In this document: in pieces, positions 7,249 to 16,020 of the stretch
Numbering within the stretch: position 1 is the first letter of the stretch
Layout: each line of letters starts with the position of its first letter
DNA from: an uncultured Dysgonomonas sp.
Lineage (GTDB): Bacteria; Bacteroidota; Bacteroidia; Bacteroidales; Dysgonomonadaceae
Length of the DNA: 48,164 nucleotides
Direction of reading: 5' to 3'
Assembly: GCA_937995835.1 (NCBI GenBank)
Contig: CALKIV010000041.1
Span: 1 to 48,164, forward strand
Position numbers and translations under genes: made by a program
The notes under the pieces: model-generated
Told to the model about the DNA's origin: nothing
The model's database searches: none
The model's input: the letters and a program-made list of their open reading frames with translations, nothing else

Positions 7249-9900
7249 ATGAAAAATCTTTTCATCAAACTCAAATACAAAACAAACTGGGGAGAAGTCA
7301 TCAAAATATCAGGCTCTACTCCACAGCTTGGGCAATGGCAAAACAGTAAATCTATTGCACTTTCTTGTATAGATGCTGACACTTGGGCTGTAAATGTTCA
7401 AGTCCCCAAAACGCTAACCAGCATAGACTTTAATTTTTCTGTCTATCACGGAAACAACAAAGTACGCGAAGAAGGAGAAACTCATTCCATTATTATTTCA
7501 CAAAACAGTTCTGAACTTGAATGTATATGGAAAGAAAAAGAGACACAACCCTACTTCAAGACCTCTGCCTTCAAAGACAGTATTTTCAAACAGGAGTCAA
7601 AAGAGATCAAAGCAGACAAAAAAGATTCTCTTACCTTTCTCGTTTCTTGCCATCATGTAGGCAGAGATCAAGAAATAGTGATAACTGGTGACAACGTTTT
7701 TTTAGGCTCATGGGATGACAAAAAAGCCGTTTCACTCTCTCCCTCCTCCAATGGAGACTGGTTTTTGATTGCTCCATACAGTTCCATTCCTCAGGGCACG
7801 ACGTATAAATTTGCCATTAGAGACAAAACGACTCTAAAAATAGTGGAGTGGGAAGAAGGCAAAAACAGAGTTTTCTCCTCACAGCAAACCGGTTCCTCGC
7901 TAATCGTAGAGCAAAAATACCACAAACAGCAAATCAATTGGAAAGGCTCGGGCGTTGCAATTCCTATTTTTTCTCTTCGCTCTGAAAACAGCTATGGCAT
8001 AGGAGAATTTTCTGATTTGCCATTAATGATAGATTGGGCTGTGAAGTGCAAAATGCAGTTTATTCAAACGCTACCCATCAACGACACCACAGCGACACAT
8101 TCTTGGCTAGACTCCTATCCATACAATGCCATCAGCATATACGCTCTACATCCTATCTATCTTGGCTTACACCAACACCCACTAAAGGATAAGACTAAAG
8201 GCAAGGACTTCAAGCAACAAGCAAAAGCATTAAACAGTCTATCCACCGTAGATTATGACAAGGTTATCAAGCTTAAAACAGAATATATCAAGAATCTTTA
8301 TCAAGAAATAGGTGCAGAAACTCTAAACACAAAAGCTTGTAAAGATTTTATTAGCACAAATGAAAAGTGGCTTTTTCCTTATGCCTGCTTCTGCTATTTG
8401 CGCAATATGCATAACACCACTAAGATTAGAGAGTGGGGAGAGTTTTCACACTACAATGCCGAAAAGATGAAGGCCCTTGTCAAGGATCAGCGCGTAGCCG
8501 AGAACATCAAGGAAATATACTTTACCCAATTCCTCTTACACAAGCAACTGTCTGAAGCAAAAACGTATGCCCATCAACAAGGAGTTGTCCTGAAGGGAGA
8601 CATCCCCATCGGAGTTTCACCAAACAGTGTAGAAGTTTGGACAGATCCTCAACTCTTCCATCTTGACTGTCAAACGGGAGCACCACCGGACGATTTCTCG
8701 ATCAATGGACAAAATTGGGGCTTCCCAACCTACAACTGGGCGCAAATGAAAAAAGACAATTACCAGTGGTGGACTAATCGTTTTGTTAAAATGTCCGATT
8801 ATTTCGATGCTTACAGAATAGATCACATTCTTGGTTTCTTCAGAATTTGGGAAATACCGAACAACTCTGTACATGGACTTTTGGGCTACTTTAGCCCAGC
8901 CCTTCCTCTTTCAAAAGAAGAAATTCAACAATGGCATGTCCATTTTGATCCATCCATGGCACAGGCATCCATTCACCAAGATGATCTGGACTCATTATTT
9001 AAAGGGAACGAACAAGAGACAGTCGAAGAATATCTCGTTAAACAAGGAGAATTTTATACATTAAAAAAAGAGTTTGACAATCAACAAAAAATAAAAGCAC
9101 ACTTTAACCTGCAGAAGGAAGACAAGAAGCTCTTACTTAGAGATGCTTTATACAACCTTTGCAACGAAGTGCTTTTCATACAAGATAAATATCAACAAGA
9201 AAAATTTCATCCAAGAATATCATTAAATCAGACTCTGCGATTTGCGAGACTAAATGATGATCAGAAATGGCACTTGCAACAACTTTATGAGAATTATTTC
9301 TACTTCCGCCATTCTTCTTTTTGGAAAGAAAAGGCTTTGGAAAAGTTACCAACACTGATCAATGCAACCAATATGCTTGTCTGCGGGGAAGATTTGGGGA
9401 TGGTTCCCGCCTCTGTGCCTGACACAATGAAGGAACTAGATATTCTAAGTCTCGAGATTCAGCGAATGCCTAAACAACTTGGCGTAAAGTTCAGCAATTT
9501 GCAACACTTACCTTATCCTAGTGTCTGTACAACTTCCACGCATGACATGTCACCTATAAGAATGTGGTGGGAAGAAAACACGATGGATACACAGGAATAT
9601 TACAATCACGTACTTCAGATGAAGCATAATGCTCCAAAAGAATGCAACACGCTGGTGGCGATGAAAATATTGGAAACACACCTAAATTCACCTGCTATGC
9701 TGACCATCCTACCTCTTCAAGATTGGTTATCAATTAGCGATAAATTTAGACGTAAGAATGCAGATGAAGAAAGAATCAACATTCCTGCCAATCCACAACA
9801 TTACTGGAACTACAGAATGCATCTAACATTGGAAGAACTGAATGAAGGAAAAGATTTAGCAAATACAATTTACACGTTGAACGAGTCTAGTGGGCGATAA
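7249..9900 (+). CDS. malQ: 4-alpha-glucanotransferase (amylomaltase, GH77) with N-terminal starch-binding modules
   Basis: An 883-residue enzyme that transfers alpha-1,4-glucan segments between malto-oligosaccharides in the cytoplasm. Two CBM20-type modules occupy about residues 1-95 and 120-225 (each has a GSTPQLGQW- or GDNVFLGSW-like motif). The GH77 catalytic domain follows. It shows YRIDHILGFFRIW (nucleophile Asp in RIDH), CGEDLGMVP (acid/base Glu) and TSTHDMSP (third catalytic Asp), with the 250s loop region present. The plant DPE2-like architecture, with tandem CBM20 modules and a long insertion before the second catalytic Asp, is normal for Bacteroides MalQ. No signal peptide. It converges on rnc with only four bases between the stop codons. 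Confidence 0.94.
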   Translation: MKNLFIKLKYKTNWGEVIKISGSTPQLGQWQNSKSIALSCIDADTWAVNVQVPKTLTSIDFNFSVYHGNNKVREEGETHSIIISQNSSELECIWKEKETQPYFKTSAFKDSIFKQESKEIKADKKDSLTFLVSCHHVGRDQEIVITGDNVFLGSWDDKKAVSLSPSSNGDWFLIAPYSSIPQGTTYKFAIRDKTTLKIVEWEEGKNRVFSSQQTGSSLIVEQKYHKQQINWKGSGVAIPIFSLRSENSYGIGEFSDLPLMIDWAVKCKMQFIQTLPINDTTATHSWLDSYPYNAISIYALHPIYLGLHQHPLKDKTKGKDFKQQAKALNSLSTVDYDKVIKLKTEYIKNLYQEIGAETLNTKACKDFISTNEKWLFPYACFCYLRNMHNTTKIREWGEFSHYNAEKMKALVKDQRVAENIKEIYFTQFLLHKQLSEAKTYAHQQGVVLKGDIPIGVSPNSVEVWTDPQLFHLDCQTGAPPDDFSINGQNWGFPTYNWAQMKKDNYQWWTNRFVKMSDYFDAYRIDHILGFFRIWEIPNNSVHGLLGYFSPALPLSKEEIQQWHVHFDPSMAQASIHQDDLDSLFKGNEQETVEEYLVKQGEFYTLKKEFDNQQKIKAHFNLQKEDKKLLLRDALYNLCNEVLFIQDKYQQEKFHPRISLNQTLRFARLNDDQKWHLQQLYENYFYFRHSSFWKEKALEKLPTLINATNMLVCGEDLGMVPASVPDTMKELDILSLEIQRMPKQLGVKFSNLQHLPYPSVCTTSTHDMSPIRMWWEENTMDTQEYYNHVLQMKHNAPKECNTLVAMKILETHLNSPAMLTILPLQDWLSISDKFRRKNADEERINIPANPQHYWNYRMHLTLEELNEGKDLANTIYTLNESSGR

Positions 9901-9904
9901 GCAC

Positions 9905-10687
9905 TTATGCTTTCCCCACTTCACTGGCAGAAACCAGCTCTTCTACAAGGAGAGGTTCGTTGCCAATCAAAGCAATAGCCTCTTCTGCTGCTTTTTGGTG
10001 AGATTCTTTTTTTGAGTTTCCACTTCCACAACCAATCTGCCTCCCGGCAACCATCACAGCTGTTTTGAAAAAAGAAATATTATTCTCGTCCACATTGCTA
10101 TCTAATAAAACAAAATCGACCGTGATTTTATTCTTTTGTCCCCACTCTATCAGTCTGGACTTATAATTTTCATCATGTTCGGCCACGGTCTCTATATCTA
10201 GATATTGCTTAATCAGACGCTCAAGAACAAACTTCTTAGCCACTCTATACCCCTGATCTAGATAAATAGCTCCTATAAGAGCTTCTAGAGCATTACCATA
10301 AACATGTGTATTAGAAGATGAAGATTTTGGAGTTGAAGTCTTGAGCAACTTATCTAAGCCCAAGTCTAAAGCCAGTTTATTCAAGGTATCTCGCTGCACA
10401 ATCTTTGAGCGCATATTCGTCAAAAAACCTTCTTTCTTATACTCAAACTCCTTGAAAACAATATCAGCCACTATGGCATCTAAAATAGCATCGCCCAAAA
10501 ACTCAAGGCGCTCATTATTAATCCACCTACCACCTTTCATACGGATAGATGAAGACTTATGAACCAACGCCTGATTATAGAGCGTAATATTGTAAGGATA
10601 AAAATTTAATATCTTATATAAAGACAAATAAGGCTCCTTCCCACGTTTAGGAAGCAGCCTTATCCCTCTATATAGCTTTTTAAGCAT
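9905..10687 (-). CDS. rnc: Ribonuclease III
   Basis: This 260-residue endonuclease cleaves double-stranded RNA, including ribosomal RNA precursors. The RNase III signature NERLEFLGDAILDAI is at about residues 57-71, and the second metal-site segment EALIGAIYLDQG at about 134-145. A double-stranded RNA-binding domain forms the C-terminal third (ending with KKESHQKAAEEAIALI). It is last in the acpP-fabF-rnc operon, 11 bases after fabF, a gene order widely conserved in bacteria. The N-terminus has about 25 extra residues before the catalytic domain. Confidence 0.95.
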   Translation of the reverse strand: MLKKLYRGIRLLPKRGKEPYLSLYKILNFYPYNITLYNQALVHKSSSIRMKGGRWINNERLEFLGDAILDAIVADIVFKEFEYKKEGFLTNMRSKIVQRDTLNKLALDLGLDKLLKTSTPKSSSSNTHVYGNALEALIGAIYLDQGYRVAKKFVLERLIKQYLDIETVAEHDENYKSRLIEWGQKNKITVDFVLLDSNVDENNISFFKTAVMVAGRQIGCGSGNSKKESHQKAAEEAIALIGNEPLLVEELVSASEVGKA

Positions 10688-10698
10688 TGAAGCTTATT

Positions 10699-11958
10699 TT
10701 ATTTCTCAAATTTCTTGATCAAAACACATGCATTATGTCCACCGAAACCAAAAGTATTAGAAAGTGCATATTTTACATCTCTCTTTTGTGGCTCGCCGAA
10801 AGTCAAATTGAGTTTGTAATCAATCTCAGGATCTTCTTCCCCCGTAAAGTTTATTGTTGGAGGAACTACACCATCTTCAATTGCCTTAATACAGAACAGT
10901 GTCTCTACAGCACCAGCTGCACCTAGTAGATGCCCAGTCATAGACTTCGTTGAGCTGATATTTAGCTTGTATGCATGATCTCCAAAAACTTCTTTGATGG
11001 CTTTCAATTCCGAGGGGTCACCCACTGGAGTTGATGTTCCATGAACATTGATATAATCAACATCCGATGGCTTGATATTACCTTCAGCAATAGCACTCTC
11101 CATCACCAATTTAGCTCCCAATCCTTCTGGATGCGATGCTGTTAAGTGGTAAGCATCAGCCGACATACCCGATCCTGCAATTTCTGCATAGATATGAGCA
11201 CCTCTAGCCAAAGCATGTTCCAACTCTTCAAGAACAAGGCAAACGCCTCCTTCACCCATCACAAAACCATCACGACTAGCACTAAATGGACGTGAAGCTG
11301 TTTCAGGAGAATCGTTGCGAGTAGACAATGCCATCATAGCATTAAATCCTCCCACTCCCGAAGCTGATATTGCTGCCTCAGCACCACCAACCACCATAAC
11401 ATTGGCTCTTCCCATACGGATTTGGTCGCAGGCAACAATTGTTCCATTAGTAGAAGAAGCACAAGCAGAAACTGTTCCAAAGTTTGGACCACGAAGTCCA
11501 TATCTCATAGAGATTAGTCCTGCAGCAATGTCAGAAATCATTTTAGGAATGAAAAATGGATTAAATTTAGGTCCATTTTCAAGATTCTGAAAATAATATC
11601 CAACTTCTTCGTCAAATGTTTGAATACCTCCAATTCCAGAAGAAAAGATAACTCCAATCTTATCGGTGTTTTCTTTTTCAAAGTCTAGTTTCGAATCTTC
11701 TACAGCCTGCACAGCCGAAGCTAATGCAAGTTGAGCATATCTGTCTGTTTTGCGAACTTCCTTGCGATCCATGTATAGAGATGGATCGAAGTCTTTTACT
11801 TCGCAAGCAAATTGTGTTTTAAATTTTGACGCATCAAAACGAGTAATAGGTCCAGCCCCACTCTTTCCCTTCAAAGCATTTGCCCATGTTGTTTCAACAT
11901 CGTTGCCTAGAGGGGTGATTGAGCCTAGACCTGTTACTACTACTCTTTTTAATTCCAT
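10699..11958 (-). CDS. fabF: Beta-ketoacyl-ACP synthase II
   Basis: A 419-residue condensing enzyme of fatty-acid elongation, joining malonyl-ACP to acyl-ACP. The catalytic triad is complete: Cys at about 166 in GTVSACASST, His in NVHGTSTPVGD and His in KSMTGHLLGAAGAVE. The C-terminal FGFGGHNACVL motif is also present. It lies 24 bases downstream of acpP, whose product is its substrate carrier. Length is normal. Confidence 0.97.
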   Translation of the reverse strand: MELKRVVVTGLGSITPLGNDVETTWANALKGKSGAGPITRFDASKFKTQFACEVKDFDPSLYMDRKEVRKTDRYAQLALASAVQAVEDSKLDFEKENTDKIGVIFSSGIGGIQTFDEEVGYYFQNLENGPKFNPFFIPKMISDIAAGLISMRYGLRGPNFGTVSACASSTNGTIVACDQIRMGRANVMVVGGAEAAISASGVGGFNAMMALSTRNDSPETASRPFSASRDGFVMGEGGVCLVLEELEHALARGAHIYAEIAGSGMSADAYHLTASHPEGLGAKLVMESAIAEGNIKPSDVDYINVHGTSTPVGDPSELKAIKEVFGDHAYKLNISSTKSMTGHLLGAAGAVETLFCIKAIEDGVVPPTINFTGEEDPEIDYKLNLTFGEPQKRDVKYALSNTFGFGGHNACVLIKKFEK

Positions 11959-11982
11959 AAGTAATGTTAACCCGGAAAAAGA

Positions 11983-12219
11983 TTATTTTGCGTTAGCTTC
12001 GATGTAAGAGATTGCGTCCCCTACTGTAGCGATTTTTTCAGTTTGGTCATCAGGAATTGAAATATTGAATTCTTTTTCAAATTCCATAATTAGCTCCACT
12101 GTATCAAGTGAATCAGCTCCCAAATCATTTGTAAAGCTAGCTGCATTTGTCACTTCAGACTCTTCAACCCCTAACTTATCAACAATAATTGCTTTCACTT
12201 TAGCTGCTACTTCTGACAT
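11983..12219 (-). CDS. acpP: Acyl carrier protein
   Basis: A 78-residue acidic four-helix protein that carries growing fatty acyl chains on 4'-phosphopantetheine. The attachment serine is at about residue 37 in the motif DLGADSLDTVEL. It heads the operon with fabF and rnc. Confidence 0.98.
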   Translation of the reverse strand: MSEVAAKVKAIIVDKLGVEESEVTNAASFTNDLGADSLDTVELIMEFEKEFNISIPDDQTEKIATVGDAISYIEANAK

Positions 12220-12270
12220 AATTTTTAATTTTAATTAATAATGATTTTTTTATTCCTAATTTTGTCGATG

Positions 12271-12303
12271 CAAAGTAAGAACATTTTATTGATATTAAAC
12301 AAA
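12271..12303 (-). promoter_or_regulatory. Promoter of the acpP-fabF-rnc operon
   Basis: On the minus strand, TTTG (12303-12300) is followed by 21 bases and then TTACTTTG (12278-12271), one mismatch from TAnnTTTG. It lies 52 bases ahead of acpP, in the region shared with the divergent purN gene. Confidence 0.55.
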
Positions 12304-12375
12304 TATTTGACCTATAAAATCATAAAACAATGCACAATACTTTCATAAGTGTGCACTAATAAAACTTAAAAAGCA

Positions 12376-12954
12376 ATGACAAGGATAGCCATATTTGCCT
12401 CTGGATCAGGAACAAACGCAGAAAACATAATAAATTACTTTAAGGAAAATAAGAAAATTGAAGTAGGATGCATCATTAGCAACAAAAAAGATGCTTTTGT
12501 ACTAGAAAGAGCAAAAAACTTAAATATTCCTTCCGCTTTTTTCTCAAAAGAAGAGTTTAACTCCACAAGTAAGGTAATAGAGTATCTGATTCAATCAAAA
12601 ATCAACTTCATCGTCCTTGCAGGCTTTCTCTTAAAGGTGCCACAAAATCTTTTAAATCTTTTTCCTCAAAATATTATCAACATTCATCCAGCATTACTCC
12701 CCAAATTCGGAGGCAAAGGAATGTATGGAGACAATGTCCACAAAGCTGTTGTAGAGGCTAATGAAACCGAGTCTGGCATCACCATCCATTATGTAAACGA
12801 AAATTACGATGAAGGGGCAATTATCTTTCAGGCTAAATGCAAAGTGGAGCAAAATGACACTTATGACATGGTAGCACAAAAAGTGCATAAATTAGAATAT
12901 GAATATTTTCCACAGATTATAGAAGATCTTTTGCAGAAGAAGTGCTTCTATTGA
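12376..12954 (+). CDS. purN: Phosphoribosylglycinamide formyltransferase
   Basis: A 192-residue enzyme that transfers a formyl group from 10-formyltetrahydrofolate to GAR, the third step of purine synthesis. The N-terminal FASGSGTNAENI phosphate-binding loop is present. The catalytic residues are Asn and His in INIHPALLPKFGG (about 102 and 104) and Asp in NYDEGAII (about 145). It is transcribed alone, divergent from acpP. Its 3' end overlaps the converging unknown gene by seven bases. A small inverted repeat (TGCAC and GTGCA arms) lies just upstream. Confidence 0.95.
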   Translation: MTRIAIFASGSGTNAENIINYFKENKKIEVGCIISNKKDAFVLERAKNLNIPSAFFSKEEFNSTSKVIEYLIQSKINFIVLAGFLLKVPQNLLNLFPQNIINIHPALLPKFGGKGMYGDNVHKAVVEANETESGITIHYVNENYDEGAIIFQAKCKVEQNDTYDMVAQKVHKLEYEYFPQIIEDLLQKKCFY

Positions 12955-14033
12955 TCACGTTGTCTTTGCTTAATTCTTCTGATTGAACGCTTAGGGGTAT
13001 CTTCTGTGATATTATCATCTACAAATGTACCTTTAGCTTCATTAGAAACCTGAATCACATCTTCATGATGCGATCTTACGCTTCCCGTACCCCCCTTTTG
13101 ATCTCTGGCACGTCTAGAGCGCTCTTGAGGCGAATCTCTAAAACTAAAAATCTCCTCTTGAAGATCAACAAATTTATTGCCTTGCTTTTGAGTGATAACT
13201 CGTGTTTCTGTCGCGTTGTCAACATTCTTCGTGCCAGTACCGGCACTTAATATAGCTCGTTTCAGATCTTCAATTTCTCTTTCTTGCTCGCGCAATCTTT
13301 GCTCTTGTTCTGGAGTAAATCCTCGTCCAGCATACTCTGACTTTGGTTGTTCTTCAAGTTTTGTTCTGTCTTCGTAAGGCTGAGTGTTATCCATTTGCGT
13401 TTCGGCATACGACACTCCTAAACCTAAACGATCGAAAGCTTGCGCTCCAATCACCATCCAAACTTCTCCATTAGGATTACCTGTCGTAGTATTTGAAACT
13501 TTTAACTCTCTCGAAAGTATAGAATTTCTAGGGATTCGAGAAGCTGTGGAAGCCTCCACCGGCACTCCATTCACAAAATAGGAAGGTTTGTCTCCGAACT
13601 TCTCTCGCATAAATGCAAGTTCGGCTACCGACACATTGCTATTTATTTCTTTATCTTTCACCACTTTGTCAGCTTCTCTCTTCTTTTGCAACAAGCGAAC
13701 ATTTTCCTGAGCAGCTCTAAATCCCAAGCTGCCAGAGTTAGGATTATTTTCCTTGTACTCTTCTCCCACAATGACGGCTACCTGCTCTGTTTCTAGCACA
13801 GCATCTTTTAGCCTATTATATCTTGATCGCTTTTCTAAGAAGTCGTCAGAGGCCTTTTGGTCAAGCAAAAATCTTGCATCTTCACCATAAAGCCCAGTAC
13901 TACCTGTCATAACCACAACAGTAGTATCTCCTGTTCTTGTCACATATTTCCTTCTCGCCACTTGGGCAGAAAGAGCAACGGACAACAAAAGCAATATGAT
14001 TAATATTAAATATTTATTTGCCTTTATTAGCAT
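12948..14033 (-). CDS. Secreted protein of unknown function with a plug-like segment
   Basis: I do not recognise this 361-residue protein. I chose the ATG at 14033 because it puts a clear signal peptide (YLILIILLLLSVALSAQ) at the N-terminus; ATGs at 14063 and 14072 would add up to 13 basic residues. The middle (about 150-205) reads SYFVNGVPVEA, then SRELKV, then NPNGEVWMVIG. This resembles the plug domain of TonB-dependent receptors (a VDGxP turn and a PNGxIxIxT strand), but no barrel follows. The C-terminal third is charged, predicted helical, and ends in Arg/Lys-rich sequence. The plug comparison is only a resemblance. Confidence 0.75.
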   Translation of the reverse strand: MLIKANKYLILIILLLLSVALSAQVARRKYVTRTGDTTVVVMTGSTGLYGEDARFLLDQKASDDFLEKRSRYNRLKDAVLETEQVAVIVGEEYKENNPNSGSLGFRAAQENVRLLQKKREADKVVKDKEINSNVSVAELAFMREKFGDKPSYFVNGVPVEASTASRIPRNSILSRELKVSNTTTGNPNGEVWMVIGAQAFDRLGLGVSYAETQMDNTQPYEDRTKLEEQPKSEYAGRGFTPEQEQRLREQEREIEDLKRAILSAGTGTKNVDNATETRVITQKQGNKFVDLQEEIFSFRDSPQERSRRARDQKGGTGSVRSHHEDVIQVSNEAKGTFVDDNITEDTPKRSIRRIKQRQRDQ

Positions 14034-14233
14034 CTTGGTTTGATTAGGTAATCTTTTATGCATTGCCACCATATAAATAAGTCTGATGCTTCAACTGATG
14101 AACAATCACATACAAGTTACAAATATAATCGTTTTTATGAAAATACAGCCTATTTCTTTTACAGTTACTATAAATGCATCAAAAAAGCTCTTCTAAATAT
14201 AAGCAATCAATTGATTAAGCTTTATATTATTTG

Positions 14234-14241
14234 TATTTTTG
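14234..14241 (+). promoter_or_regulatory. Probable -7 element for the fumarase gene
   Basis: TATTTTTG matches TAnnTTTG, 41 bases before the fumarase ATG. An ATTG sits 20 bases upstream in the place of the TTTG box. Confidence 0.45.
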
Positions 14242-14282
14242 TTCTAATAACTATAAACAAAAAACTAGAGCGACAGAAAATT

Positions 14283-15926
14283 ATGGCAAATCCAGAATTT
14301 AAGTATCAACCTATGTTCCCTACGGGAAAAGATACGACTGAATATAAGTTAGTATCAAAAGATTACGTTTCGACTGTTAATTTCGAGGGAGAAGAAGTCT
14401 TAAAAATAGCTCCTGAAGCTTTGACTATTTTATCGGAACAAGCATTCCATGATGCAAACTTCTTTTTGCGTGAAGAACATCAAAAACAAGTAGCAAAAAT
14501 ATTAGCAGACCCTGAAGCTAGCGACAATGACAAATTCGTAGCGCTGACTTTCTTAAGAAATTCTGAAATATCGGCTAAAGGGATACTACCTTTTTGCCAA
14601 GATACGGGAACTGCCATCATCATGGGCTATAAAGGTCAACAAGTGTGGACGAACAGCTCTGATGAAGAAGCTCTATCTAAAGGTGTTTATAAAACATACA
14701 CTGAAAACAACTTGAGATATTCGCAAAATGCTCCGTTGAACATGTATGACGAAGTGAATACAAAAACAAACTTGCCTGCACAAATTGACCTTTATGCATC
14801 GCAAGGGGCTGAATACAAATTCCTTTTCGTTGTAAAAGGTGGTGGTTCTGCCAACAAAACATATCTATATCAAGAAACTAAAGCCCTGCTTACTCCTGAT
14901 AAGCTAGAGAAATTCTTGGTAGAGAAAATGAAATCATTAGGAACGGCTGCTTGTCCTCCATACCACATTGCTTTTGTGATTGGTGGTACATCAGCTGAAA
15001 CAAATCTTAAAGTGGTGAAACTGGCTTCTACTAAATATTATGACAATCTGCCTACCGAAGGAAATGAACTAGGACATGCATTCCGTGATGTGGAAATGGA
15101 AGAGCGCTTGTTGAAAGCTTCACAAAATTTAGGATTAGGAGCTCAGTTTGGAGGTAAATATTTTGCTCACGACATTCGTGTTATCCGTTTGCCTCGCCAT
15201 GGAGCATCTTGCCCTGTGGGAATGGGAGTATCTTGTTCGGCAGACAGAAATGTGAAAGGGAAAATCAACAAAGATGGTATCTGGATTGAAAAACTAGAAG
15301 ACAATCCGGGCAGACTAATTCCTAAAGAATTGCAACAAGCTGGTGAAGATGGTGGTGTAAAAATCAACCTGAATCAACCAATGGAAGCAATCAGAAAAGA
15401 ACTTTCTAAATACCCAGTATCTACCAGATTGTCACTGACCGGAACAATCATTGTAGGACGTGATATTGCCCACGCAAAACTAAAAGAAAGACTAGACAAG
15501 GGAGAAGGTCTTCCTCAATATATCAAAGACCACCCAATATACTATGCTGGCCCAGCAAAAACGCCTCAAGGATATGCTTCAGGATCGATGGGACCAACCA
15601 CTGCCGGACGTATGGACTCTTATGTCGATCAGTTTCAAGCTGCTGGAGGTAGCTTAGTGATGATAGCTAAAGGGAACAGAAGCCAACAGGTAACCGATGC
15701 TTGTGCAAAACACAAAGGTTTCTATCTTGGAAGCATTGGAGGTCCAGCCGCCATTCTTGCAAAAGACAGCATCAAGAGTCTAGAATGTCTAGAGTATCCA
15801 GAATTGGGCATGGAAGCTATATGGAAAATTGAAGTTGAAGATTTCCCTGCTTTTATCTTGGTCGACGACAAAGGAAACGATTTCTTCGAGCAACTACCAA
15901 ATCAAGGTTGCACTGCTTGTAAGTAA
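14283..15926 (+). CDS. fumA: Fumarate hydratase class I (iron-sulfur)
   Basis: A 547-residue oxygen-sensitive hydratase that interconverts fumarate and malate, here likely in the reductive branch from oxaloacetate to succinate. It combines the alpha (N-terminal) and beta (C-terminal) portions in one chain. Cys residues that can hold the [4Fe-4S] cluster are in PFCQDTGTA, GTAACPPYH and GASCPVGMGVSC. The C-terminal portion carries GPAKTPQGYASGSMGPTTAGRMD. I chose the ATG at 14283 (MANPEFKYQP); an open frame extends 75 codons upstream but runs through the promoter and has no family similarity. A terminator follows. Confidence 0.94.
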   Translation: MANPEFKYQPMFPTGKDTTEYKLVSKDYVSTVNFEGEEVLKIAPEALTILSEQAFHDANFFLREEHQKQVAKILADPEASDNDKFVALTFLRNSEISAKGILPFCQDTGTAIIMGYKGQQVWTNSSDEEALSKGVYKTYTENNLRYSQNAPLNMYDEVNTKTNLPAQIDLYASQGAEYKFLFVVKGGGSANKTYLYQETKALLTPDKLEKFLVEKMKSLGTAACPPYHIAFVIGGTSAETNLKVVKLASTKYYDNLPTEGNELGHAFRDVEMEERLLKASQNLGLGAQFGGKYFAHDIRVIRLPRHGASCPVGMGVSCSADRNVKGKINKDGIWIEKLEDNPGRLIPKELQQAGEDGGVKINLNQPMEAIRKELSKYPVSTRLSLTGTIIVGRDIAHAKLKERLDKGEGLPQYIKDHPIYYAGPAKTPQGYASGSMGPTTAGRMDSYVDQFQAAGGSLVMIAKGNRSQQVTDACAKHKGFYLGSIGGPAAILAKDSIKSLECLEYPELGMEAIWKIEVEDFPAFILVDDKGNDFFEQLPNQGCTACK

Positions 15927-15950
15927 ATCCTTCAACAGAATCAATACAAT

Positions 15951-15983
15951 AAAAAAGACTCTCAATTGTGAGAGTCTTTTTTT
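15951..15983 (+). terminator. Terminator of the fumarase gene
   Basis: A perfect 13-bp stem, AAAAAGACTCTCA with its complement, around ATTG and followed by T-rich sequence. It lies 38 bases before the end of the converging murF gene, so it may serve both directions. Confidence 0.88.
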
Positions 15984-16020
15984 ATTATGTCTATGTCTTG
16001 TGATAAAATTCACATTCATT

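Noticed and set aside
14058..14282. 75-codon N-terminal extension of fumarase
   Set aside because: It overlaps the divergent gene's start and the promoter; sequence is unlike any fumarase, while MANPEFKYQP is a good start.
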